From Pseudomonadota bacterium (lineage in GTDB: Bacteria; Myxococcota_A; Bradymonadia; UBA4248), in the NCBI GenBank assembly GCA_017464085.1, contig JAFUEE010000137.1, forward strand, positions 1 to 47,374: a DNA stretch of 47,374 nucleotides, given 5' to 3'. Below the pieces are notes generated by a model. That model was given only the letters and a program-made list of their open reading frames with translations, did not search any database and had not been told where the DNA came from. A program made the position numbers and the translations under genes. Of the stretch, positions 8,567 through 16,300 are shown piece by piece. Within the stretch, counting starts at the first letter, position 1. The number at the start of each line of letters is the position of its first letter.

Positions 8567-8770
8567 TCACTCCTGCTCCCTGTCAGTTTCGCCGGCCCGC
8601 TCCTCGCCATCCCGCTCGATCAGCTCCTTCCTGAATATCCTCACATTCTCGGGCGCAAGTATCCCGATACGCACCTGGTTGCGACGAATCTCCTTGACGA
8701 TGACTTCGATCCGGTCCGGTCCGTCGCCGATCACGATCGTTTCTTCTGGTTTTCGCGTCAGTGTTAGCAT
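8567..8770 (-). CDS. csrA: Carbon storage regulator CsrA
   Basis: CsrA is a small dimeric RNA-binding protein that represses translation by binding GGA motifs in mRNA leaders. The sequence begins MLTLTRKPEETIVIGD, the hallmark N-terminus, and continues with VKEIRRNQVRIGILAPENV and the RNA-contacting IFRKEL segment. The frame is open upstream, but family alignment and AGGGTGAG before the ATG at 8770 set the start, giving 67 residues. The acidic tail (ERAGETDREQE) is typical. Its targets are unknown. Confidence 0.96.
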   Translation of the reverse strand: MLTLTRKPEETIVIGDGPDRIEVIVKEIRRNQVRIGILAPENVRIFRKELIERDGEERAGETDREQE

Positions 8771-9208
8771 TTTCTCACCCTGATCTATGAACTGCTCTAC
8801 AGCCCACGGGACGATCCCGCGAGTCCTCCATGACAATGCCACAAGCCCTGCCTGCGCACCTCTTGACACCGCTTATACCCCCATCCGCAACGTGTGACAA
8901 AAAACCGAAGAAAGCCATGATACTGGCGCATCCGAACGCATTATAACGCCAAATAACTACATGTATGCATGCACATATTCCGCACATATATCTGGGGAAT
9001 GCCGGCCTATTTCATACAGCCGGCCGCCGCGCTATCCCCGAGGGGATACGCGCGGCCTTCGCAGAGACCGGCAGAATGCCCATGCCCCGCTGCCGAGACC
9101 GTCAGAAGCATTCGTGCGCAATATCTGAAGAAATTCAAAAAACTGTTGTCAAGTCATTCCGGATGTGGCATAAGGCTGCCTGTTCAGGCGGTCTTGCGCC
9201 GACTGGAT
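8771..9208. other. Intergenic region upstream of csrA and tRNA-Trp
   Basis: No gene is supported here. It should hold the csrA promoter (minus) and the tRNA promoter (plus). A palindrome of the dispersed family lies at 9027-9055. Open frames crossing it lack ribosome-binding sites. Confidence 0.5.
9027..9055 (+). repeat. Palindrome family copy 1
   Basis: CCGCGC, then TATCCCC / GGGGATA, a single unpaired C (9049), then GCGCGG. It shares with the other copies the TAT/ATA start of the inner stem and the bulged C on the 3' side. Confidence 0.7.
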
Positions 9209-9281
9209 AGGGGCGTAGCTCAGTTGGTAGAGCAACGGCCTCCAAAGCCGTGGGCCGAGGGTTCGAGTCCTTCCACCCCTG
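9209..9281 (+). tRNA. tRNA-Trp (anticodon CCA)
   Basis: A 73-nt cloverleaf. The D arm carries GTAGCTCAGTTGGTAGAGC, the anticodon stem ACGGC/GCCGT encloses CTCCAAA with anticodon CCA, and the T arm carries GGTTCGAGTCC. The acceptor stem AGGGGCG/CACCCCT contains one C-A mismatch at pair 6-67; E. coli tRNA-Trp has C-G there. The discriminator is G. The 3' CCA is not encoded and must be added by the nucleotidyltransferase. A terminator follows directly. Confidence 0.95.
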
Positions 9282-9282
9282 T

Positions 9283-9320
9283 AAAAAAGCGCTGTTCGAT
9301 ATGAGAGCAGCGCTTTTTTT
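9283..9320 (+). terminator. Terminator of tRNA-Trp
   Basis: AAAAAGCGCTG pairs with CAGCGCTTTTT around a short loop, followed by more T. It begins within a few bases of the tRNA 3' end. Confidence 0.88.
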
Positions 9321-9403
9321 ATAGCTTTTACCTCAAATCCAGCCCGAACCGCCCACCAGCAGCGGACGCGCCTCACGGAACAAGGGCCGGCCTCCGGCAT
9401 GCC

Positions 9404-9460
9404 GAGGGGGTAGCGGCGTATCTGCGAAGCAGATAGCCGCGCAGGGGGAACCCTCCCCCT
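9404..9460 (-). repeat. Palindrome family copy 2
   Basis: The core at 9413-9440, read on the minus strand, is GCGGC, TATCTGC, TTC, GCAGATA, bulged C, GCCGC. The flanks are CCCCCTGC and TACCCCCTC. A second inverted repeat (AGGGGGA/TCCCCCT) follows. It lies just downstream of cdd and could also act as its transcription end. Confidence 0.8.
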
Positions 9461-9473
9461 CACACAACAAAAA

Positions 9474-9875
9474 TCACTTGCAGCAGTCGAGGCTGCTCCC
9501 CTCGAAGCCGTGCGGAAGCAGCTCGCGCAATGCAAACCGCCGTTCTTCCCCAGACTGGCTCAGGCAGATCACTTCCATATCCGGGGAGAACTCGTGCATG
9601 AACTGCCTGCACATGCCGCACGGGACGCACGGCTTTTCCGTTTTTGCGGCGATCACGATGCGCACGAAATGCTTTTTGCCCTCGCTGACAGCAGTCGAGA
9701 CGGCAGTGCGCTCGGCGCAGGTGCCCACGGGGTATGAAGCATTCTCAATATTGCATCCGGTATAGACGGAGCCATCGGCGCATTCCAGCGCGGCCCCGAC
9801 CGGGAAATGGGAATACGGGCAGTAAGCGCGCTCGAGCATACCGACCGCCAGACGTTTCAATTCTTCCAGTTCCAT
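9474..9875 (-). CDS. cdd: Cytidine deaminase
   Basis: This cytosolic enzyme deaminates cytidine and deoxycytidine to uridine and deoxyuridine in pyrimidine salvage. The 133 residues match the short homotetrameric class. The zinc site is complete: TCAE near residue 52 (zinc Cys and catalytic Glu) and PCGMC near 84-88 (two more zinc Cys). The substrate segment GCNIENASYP is at about 40-49. The frame extends far upstream, but those residues do not belong to the family and AAAGGTG precedes the ATG at 9875. It is a single-gene unit divergent from the injection-system locus. Confidence 0.96.
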   Translation of the reverse strand: MELEELKRLAVGMLERAYCPYSHFPVGAALECADGSVYTGCNIENASYPVGTCAERTAVSTAVSEGKKHFVRIVIAAKTEKPCVPCGMCRQFMHEFSPDMEVICLSQSGEERRFALRELLPHGFEGSSLDCCK

Positions 9876-10055
9876 CACAGCACCTTTAGGCGCATCTGCG
9901 CGCCGAAAATGTTGACCCGCCCTATCCCTGCAAGAACGGAAAAGCAATTTATCGCCATTGGCCCCATGATTGTCAAAGAAAATCGAAAAAAACGCGACAT
10001 CAGCCTGAGGCGCCCTAAGCATGGGAAACAGCAATTGACAATTTCCAGTCATGAT

Positions 10056-10085
10056 TTGTGGACAACTGAGCCAAGTCGTTATAAA
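10056..10085 (+). promoter_or_regulatory. Candidate promoter of the first injection-system locus
   Basis: TTGTGG (10056-10061) and TATAAA (10080-10085) are spaced by 18 nt, about 80 nt upstream of the first gene. The rest of the 9876-10166 region holds the divergent cdd promoter and no gene. The match is moderate and untested. Confidence 0.3.
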
Positions 10086-10166
10086 GTTAGTCATGTGTCT
10101 CACGGGCATCAGCCCATTTATTGACGAATAATCTGCAGACGCAGACGACTTTGAGAGGAAAAGACT

Positions 10167-10538
10167 ATGGCATTTCAGACTGAATTCCAGTTTACGCTTC
10201 CAAAAGGCTATGTGGACAAGGACGGGAACCTTCACCGCGAAGGCGTGATGAAGCTCGCGACGGCGAAAGACGAGATTGCTCCGCTCCAGGATTACCGCGT
10301 TCAGGCGAACCGCGCCTATCTCGTCATCATCCTCCTCAGCCGCGTCATCGTCAAACTGGGCTCGCTGCGCATGATCACGCCGAACATCATTGAAGAGCTG
10401 TTCAGCTCGGATCTCGCATACCTTCAGGAGTTCTACCGCAAGATCAACGAGGAAGGGAGCGCCGCGATCAAGGTGACCTGCCCTGCCTGCAAGCATGAAT
10501 TCGAAGTGGACATGGGGACAGGCCTGGGGGGGTATTAA
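10167..10538 (+). CDS. Injection-system tail assembly protein
   Basis: This 123-residue protein opens the first injection-system locus and resembles phage tail assembly proteins in front of sheath genes. It has a beta-rich N-terminus (FQFTLPKGYVDKDGNLHREG), a central helical part with repeated Arg and Leu, and a C-terminal Cys pair (CPACKHEFEV) that looks like half a zinc ribbon. GAGAGGAAAA precedes the ATG. It ends GLGGY at a TAA that directly follows a run of seven G. The next frame lacks a start codon and lies at -1, so a fraction of ribosomes may make a 177-residue fusion. By analogy to lambda gpG it may chaperone tube or tape-measure assembly. Confidence 0.8.
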   Translation: MAFQTEFQFTLPKGYVDKDGNLHREGVMKLATAKDEIAPLQDYRVQANRAYLVIILLSRVIVKLGSLRMITPNIIEELFSSDLAYLQEFYRKINEEGSAAIKVTCPACKHEFEVDMGTGLGGY

Positions 10539-10572
10539 GCTACCCCCTGGATAAGCTGTATCAGGAGGTAGC
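10526..10572 (+). promoter_or_regulatory. Predicted programmed -1 ribosomal frameshift signal
   Basis: The zero-frame codons are CTG GGG GGG TAT TAA, so 10526-10532 is the heptamer G_GGG_GGG in slippery X_XXY_YYZ register. After a 6-nt spacer, GCTACCCCCTG (10539-10549) pairs with CAGGAGGTAGC (10562-10572) at 10 of 11 positions around a 12-nt loop. The zero-frame stop is in the spacer. Slipping back one base continues as GTA TTA AGC TAC into the next domain. Every element is read directly from the sequence; frameshifting in the cell is inference. Confidence 0.7.
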
Positions 10573-10699
10573 GTATATCGCGTACCACTTCCACTGGGCG
10601 ATAGACGATATCCTTAATATGGAGCACAAGGAACGCCAGGTATGGATCCGCGAGATCTCCGAGATCAACAAGGAGATCAACGAGAGCCGTGGCGGCTGA
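10532..10699 (+). CDS. DUF6760-type domain, probably translated by -1 frameshift
   Basis: This 55-codon frame encodes VLSYPLDKLYQEVAYIAYHF and then HW, a short middle and MEHKERQVWIREISEINKEI. That is the pattern of the small DUF6760 proteins found next to tail assembly genes in injection-system loci. After the last in-frame stop (10496-10498) there is no ATG, GTG, TTG or CTG before the conserved region; the first in-frame ATG lies inside the domain. The frame is -1 to the upstream gene at a slippery heptamer, so the likely product is a C-terminal extension of it. A rare-codon start or a sequence error in the G run are alternatives. Confidence 0.7.
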   Translation, partial: VLSYPLDKLYQEVAYIAYHFHWAIDDILNMEHKERQVWIREISEINKEINESRGG

Positions 10700-10728
10700 C
10701 CTTTTGTTCCGGCTGAACCACAAGCCAA

Positions 10729-10752
10729 GCCGGTATCTCTCGCGATGCCGGC
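10729..10752 (+). other. Hairpin before the first sheath gene
   Basis: GCCGGTATC (10729-10737) pairs with GATGCCGGC (10744-10752) with one G-U pair, loop 6 nt, 21 nt before the sheath ATG. There is no T run. It may be an mRNA-processing or stability element between assembly and structural genes. Confidence 0.5.
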
Positions 10753-10773
10753 AGTAACAGTTAGAGGTCTGAC

Positions 10774-12525
10774 ATGGCAAAAAATAGACTGCCCGGTGTA
10801 TATTTTCTGGACAATCCCAAGATCGAGCGTGACGTGTCGCTGGGGGAGACAGGTGTTCCCGCATTTATCGGTGTGGCGAACCGAGGCCCGCTCAACGAAC
10901 CGGTCGTCATCCAGAGCGTGCAGCAGTTTCTCCGTTTTTTCGGGGAGCCTGTGAGGGGAAGCTATCTTTATGACAGCGTGCTTGGATTTTTCCTCAACGG
11001 GGGCACCAAATGTCATGTCATCCGTATCGCGCATGTCTTCCGCAACGGAAAGAGCGAACTGGCCCGAGCGGCGCGCTACGAACTCCTCGACAAATCAGGA
11101 TATCCGACCCTTGAGGTCCTCGCGTCCAGCGAAGGCAGCTGGGGCAATCATCTGAGCATACAGATCAGTTACCCGGACGAGCCGCGCGTACATTCATTCA
11201 TCACCCTGGACATCGCCGAGGGTTCCAGGATGATGCACATCCAGTCGATTCGCGGTGTCGAGCGCGGCATGATGCTTCGCCTCTCAGACGGGACGCAGGA
11301 GCGCTTCGTCACCGTCGAACGCATCAGAGGCAACGAGGTCTACTGGCGCGAGCCGCTCGATGTCGCGTTCCGCTCCGCAGCGCCGACGTATGTCGACAGC
11401 ATCGATTTCAATCTCACGGTCAAAGAGCACAACCGTGTAGAGAAATTCACAAATCTTTCCCTCGGCAAATGGGCAACACGCAACATTTCGCGAGTCGTCG
11501 CACAGGAATCCGAGCTCATCCGCGTCAACATTCTCTCGAATGGCGAATACGAGCAATACCCGGAGGCGACAGCCGAGCTTCCCATGCGCGGCGGCCGTGA
11601 CGGTCTTGACGGCATCACGCCCGACGACGTGATCGGCTATAACAGCGGCCCTGGCGGGCGTTATGGCCTTGGCGCGCTTGAATCAAACGAAGAGATCGAC
11701 CTGATCTGCGTCCCAGATCTTCAGTATTTCCTCGATCACTGCCCGTCATTCCACGGCATCCATGACATGATCGGCATCCAGCAGGCTGTCATCAACCACT
11801 GCGAGCGCATGGGCGACCGCTTCGCGATCCTCGACATGCCGAGAGACCTCAAGTTCGAGCAGGTCTATGATTACCGGACGAAGTTCGAGTCATCGTTCGG
11901 CGCGATCTATTACCCATGGGTGAGGGTGTATGACGAGAAGCTGAATATCAGAAAGCCCGTGCCGCCCTGCGGCTTCATAGCAGGCGTGTATGCCAAATGC
12001 GACAAGACCGATGGCGTGTTCAGAGCGCCTGCGAACATCGCGATCGAAGGCATCAGCGGCCTGCATACAAATCTCAACGAAGGTCAACTCACCGAGCTCA
12101 ACGACAAGGGCATCAACTGCCTCCGCGTCTGCCCGCAGCGCGGGATACGCCCCTGGGGCTGCAAGTCCCTGACGGCCACCCCGGACTGGCGCTACCTGAT
12201 GAGCCGCCGCGTGTTCAATGCCGTGAGGCGCGCCATATATGAGAACACGCAATGGGTCGTCTTCGAAGTCAACGGGCGAGAGCTTCGCGACCATGTGCGT
12301 GACATGCTTGTCACATTTCTTGGAAAGCTCTGGGCAGCCGGATATTTCCCGGGGAGCGAGCAGGACGAGGCATTTTTCGTCACATGCGATGAAACAAACA
12401 ACGCGGATGAGGAAAGGGAGCAGGGCATGCTGAAAATCGATGTAGGCATCGCACTCGGAAAACCGCTCGAATATCTGGTGATCAGCTTCGAGCACAAGCT
12501 TGAAGAGCAGTCAGTCGGCGTGTAA
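10774..12525 (+). CDS. Contractile tail sheath protein, long form
   Basis: Sheath subunits wrap the inner tube and contract to drive it through a target membrane. The N-terminus (LPGVYFLDNPKIER, then GVPAFIGVANRGPLNEPV) is a typical sheath start. The C-terminal half carries the conserved core, including SPRR-like MSRRVFNAVRRAIYENTQW and FEVNGRELRDHVRDMLV, seen again in the second sheath at 25457-26632. At 583 residues it is about 190 longer; the extra part (roughly residues 90-275) is a beta-rich insertion that probably decorates the surface. AGAGGT precedes the ATG. The two sheaths may be different layers or positions, as in PVC/Afp systems with several sheath paralogues. Confidence 0.92.
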   Translation: MAKNRLPGVYFLDNPKIERDVSLGETGVPAFIGVANRGPLNEPVVIQSVQQFLRFFGEPVRGSYLYDSVLGFFLNGGTKCHVIRIAHVFRNGKSELARAARYELLDKSGYPTLEVLASSEGSWGNHLSIQISYPDEPRVHSFITLDIAEGSRMMHIQSIRGVERGMMLRLSDGTQERFVTVERIRGNEVYWREPLDVAFRSAAPTYVDSIDFNLTVKEHNRVEKFTNLSLGKWATRNISRVVAQESELIRVNILSNGEYEQYPEATAELPMRGGRDGLDGITPDDVIGYNSGPGGRYGLGALESNEEIDLICVPDLQYFLDHCPSFHGIHDMIGIQQAVINHCERMGDRFAILDMPRDLKFEQVYDYRTKFESSFGAIYYPWVRVYDEKLNIRKPVPPCGFIAGVYAKCDKTDGVFRAPANIAIEGISGLHTNLNEGQLTELNDKGINCLRVCPQRGIRPWGCKSLTATPDWRYLMSRRVFNAVRRAIYENTQWVVFEVNGRELRDHVRDMLVTFLGKLWAAGYFPGSEQDEAFFVTCDETNNADEEREQGMLKIDVGIALGKPLEYLVISFEHKLEEQSVGV

Positions 12526-12781
12526 TCTCGGCAATAGCCGCACTGACCTGGGCGATTGCGGCCCTCATCTGGGGGCTGTAATCGCCATTTTTATCTGGGG
12601 ATAAAATTCCCCTGTGACAAACTCGTCCAGTTATGACATAATCCAGTCGTCTTCAGGATGAAGCGGCGCGCAGTCCAGCGGAAAGGGCATAAAAAAAACG
12701 ACTTGGATTAGGGATTGCATAACATTTATAGAAACCAGAGTCGAAGGGCTCTATTACCAATCAACCAGTCTGGAGGAAAAC
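12526..12781 (+). other. 256-bp gap between first sheath and first tube
   Basis: No gene is seen. The long leader, with an AT-rich stretch around 12700-12735, suggests a separate promoter for the tube gene, though no strong -10/-35 pair stands out. It ends with GGAGG before the tube ATG. Confidence 0.4.
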
Positions 12782-13246
12782 ATGAGTACAGCACCTTTTG
12801 GATCATTCGGGTTTAAAGTGGAATTAAATCTCGGTGGCGGCGACGGTGGTCAGAATCACGGCTGTTTTCAGGAAGTGAGCGGAATTTCCGCTCAGCTGAA
12901 TGTGACGGATCTCGTCGAGGGCGGCGCGAACCACACGACCCACAAGCTCATCAACAATGCCTCATTTTCGAACATCACGCTCAAGCGCGGCCTCTGCAAT
13001 ATTGGACTGTACAAGTGGATTGAACAGTTCATCAATGGCGGCGTATCGCAGCGCATGAGCGGCACGATCACGATTTACGGCGATGCGCTTGGCAATGATG
13101 GCAAGCCGCTTCCCGTACAGAAGATTCAGTTCAGGAATGCCATTCCGGTGAAATGGGACGGACCAGCCCTCAATGTCAGCCAGGATGCCATAGCCACAGA
13201 AACCCTGGAACTCGCACACGAAGGTTTGACGGTCTCGAACGCCTAA
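12782..13246 (+). CDS. Contractile system inner tube protein (first)
   Basis: This 154-residue protein belongs to the gp19/Hcp-like tube family, whose hexameric rings stack inside the sheath. It has the expected features: an N-terminal FGFKVELNLGG strand, the GCFQEVSGISAQLNV motif, ITLKRGL, a WIEQFINGG helix and a final segment with ATETLELAHEGL. A glycine-rich loop (GGGDGGQN) replaces the shorter loop of the second tube. GGAGG precedes the ATG. Having two tube genes fits PVC/Afp-type particles, where one forms the bulk and others form the baseplate-proximal rings. Confidence 0.92.
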   Translation: MSTAPFGSFGFKVELNLGGGDGGQNHGCFQEVSGISAQLNVTDLVEGGANHTTHKLINNASFSNITLKRGLCNIGLYKWIEQFINGGVSQRMSGTITIYGDALGNDGKPLPVQKIQFRNAIPVKWDGPALNVSQDAIATETLELAHEGLTVSNA

Positions 13247-13348
13247 TTCCGGTCAGGCCGCATAGGTTGGAAGATGTCACAGTCTTTGTATTGATGAGAC
13301 TGTACACTGCAAAGCTCCGGCAACGGGCACAACAGGTGGAGAAGAGCG

Positions 13349-16300
13349 ATGTCAAACGATAGGCATCTAAAAATAGAAGACGGAACGATCGGAAGTCTGT
13401 TCCGCAGAGTGACGCTCGCATCCATTGGACTGGAGTCGATGGACGATGTCACGGAACAGTCGTTTGAAGTAATTGACCGGGCAGATGCGTTTGCGGCCCG
13501 CCTTCTTGGCGGCGTCTCGAGCGTGATGCCCAAAATCGACAGCGAGCGCCTCGGCACACAGGCGACGGATCTCGCAGAACACATCTATTCCGGAATGTCA
13601 GGCCTGAACGGGCCTAAAAGCGCGACGGACCTCGGTGACTGGCAGTACTGGCTGGATGCCGCCCTCCTGATGCTCTTCGACGAAGACGAGGACGAGGAAA
13701 GCATGGCCGTGTCAGGCAAAGCCCAGAGCACCAAGGCGATCTCCAGAACGTCCGTGCGCACGACCCCGGAAGCCATCCGCACCCAGGTGGCCGCGCTCAG
13801 AAAATCAGGCATCACGCCCGCGATGCTCCAGTCCATGCCTCAGCCTGTCAAGCGCAAGCTCGTGCAGGAGATGAAGGCCAGTCAGGAGCACAAGGCGGGA
13901 GAAAAGCAGCAGGCTCAGAACGCCGCCACGCTGGCAGAAAAGATGATCAGCGCCCTCAATGCTGCAAAACCTGGTTTTGCAACACAGATTGCTGGCGACA
14001 CATCATCTATAGAGAAGATTTTTGCCCGCTCAAGCCGCCAGAATTTCGCCTCTCACATGGCGGACAAAGCGACCCAGGTCGGCTCATTCCTCAGCCAGAA
14101 CGCATCCGTTTCCGCAGAAGCCAACACGCTCGCGCAGAAATGGTCGGATGCCGTCCGCGTCCTCAGCACCCAGTCGCATGTAGAGATGTCGACTGTCCGC
14201 GAAATGCTCAGCTCGCTCGACCGTCTTGAAACGCTCGGCGCAGTGACGCACGAACAGGCACAGGAATTCAGAAAAGCCGGCGGAGCCTATACACGCCGCG
14301 TCCTTATGGACGAGATTGCGCACGACACGACAGCGATTCTCGGCAGGCTCGAATCCATGAGCCAGACCGCCCCGAACGCCGGGACGCCGCTGGTCTCTGC
14401 ACGCGCGCTCAGCATCGAGAGCCCGCTCTCGCACGACTTCGTCAAAAACTCGCTCGCAGCGCTGAGCGCTCACCTCGCCGATTTCAACAGCGCGGTGTCC
14501 TCACGCGTGTACACAGACGGCGAATCTGCCGCAACGCTCCGCTGGAGCCGTGCCGCCGACAGATTTACCCGTCTTCAGGGCATGTCAGATGATGTCGACC
14601 GCGTCCTGCTTCGCGATATCGTGGAGAGCGCCAATTCTCTCAAGGATGCCGGTATCGTCCCCGCAAGCTTCGTGAGCAGCATTCTCAAGGCCGTCCCGGC
14701 AGAAACGCATCAGGCACGAAACGCCAGCATGCTCAGCAGCATCGAGAGCAAGCTCGGCACAGTCGAGCTTTCCCCGGTCGCCCTGCGTCAGACCATTAAC
14801 GCGCTCAGCGGACGAATCACGGAGCTCAGCAGCATCGTCGCCTCTCATGTGTCTAAGAATGGCTCGACGGATGCCGCAGCCCGCTGGATCCAGACAGCAG
14901 AAAAGTTTGCCCAGCTTCCGGCATTGTCGGACGAAAGCGCGAGAACAGTCCTCAAGGAAATCCTCGAAGGCGCTCAAGACCTCAAGCAGGCAGGCATTAT
15001 TACTGAAAGTGCGGCCAGCGAGATCGCGAAAGGCATTCCTGGAGCCGTCCGCCATAGCACCGCTCACACGGAAACAGCTTCAGCCGTCGCGACAAACAGC
15101 AGCCGTCTGCTCGGCAGCATGGCATCCCGCATCGAAAACTCAGTCAGCCGTCTCGTCCGCGATTTCGTCAAATCTGGCGCAAACACAAAAGGTATCGAGA
15201 CATTTGTGACCGATATCCGCCAGATGCTCTCGACAGGCAACGAGGCAACCGGCAGCGCCGTTTCCCAGCCGCAGGCAGCTTCAGTCATCGAAGCCATCTG
15301 CAGCCGTCTGGACGAATTTGCCGAATCCGCCGCATCTTCCGTCAGCACCTACGGCTATGATGATATCGCCACCGAAGGCGCATTCGTCTCAGTCGCAGAA
15401 CCCGTCTCATCAGAAGTTGAAGGCGTCCAGTCAGCCAAGACGCTCCGCACCATTCAGGACAAACTCCAGAATGAAATCCGCGCCGCCCAGGCAAAAGCCG
15501 AAGCCGAATTCAAGTCAGCACTCGAAGCCCAGAAATCTGTCAATGCCGCTGTTTCACAGTCCGGCCTGAAGCTTCTCGCGGAATCTTCCGGCGACTTCAG
15601 CGCAGAACAGATCAGAGCCATGCTGCCGATGGTCGGCGAAGACAAAAAACAGACGCTCGAAGCAACTGCAAGACTCCTGGAACAGCGTCAGGCTCAGCTC
15701 AACGCCTTCCAGAAACAGATGTCTGTCGTCGAGAACACGCTCAAGCTTTCATCCGAACTCCGCAAAGCCGCAGCAGGAAGCAACACCGTCCGCATGGACG
15801 ATATCCGAGTCAACACCGGATATCTGAGCTCACTCGGAAGCTCGATGGCATCCTATGCACGGATGCGCAGCAACGTTCAGAACATTCAGTTCGCTCGCAC
15901 AGAATCGCTCATCCAGCCCGAAAGCAGGATGGACAAGATGCTCTCCCTGATCAAACCGGTCGAGAGCAAGCTTTCGACAGCCTCAGCTACTCCCCATGCA
16001 GCCAATGCCGCTTTCCAGCAGCTCAGCAGCACGGAAGTCATGATCGGCTACGATGAACTCGTCCCCTCTTCGCTGGAATGGCTCAAGTCCATTTCCCCCG
16101 AACAGCTCAAGGCTGTCTCCGCAGGACAGATCAGCGCCCTCTCAGCAGAGCAGCTCAAGGCTGTCTCCGCAGGACAGATCAGCTCGCTCTCTCCCGAGCA
16201 AATCGCAAAGCTCACCGCATCAGCCGCAGAGCAGCGTTATCCTGTCTCTGTCAACGCAGACCTTTCGGTCATGCTCGGTACGCGCAAGTCTTTCGCGCTT

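Noticed and set aside
9876..10496. N-terminal extension of cytidine deaminase
   Set aside because: The open frame continues, but these residues are not in the family, they overlap the next gene on the other strand, and a ribosome-binding site lies at 9875.
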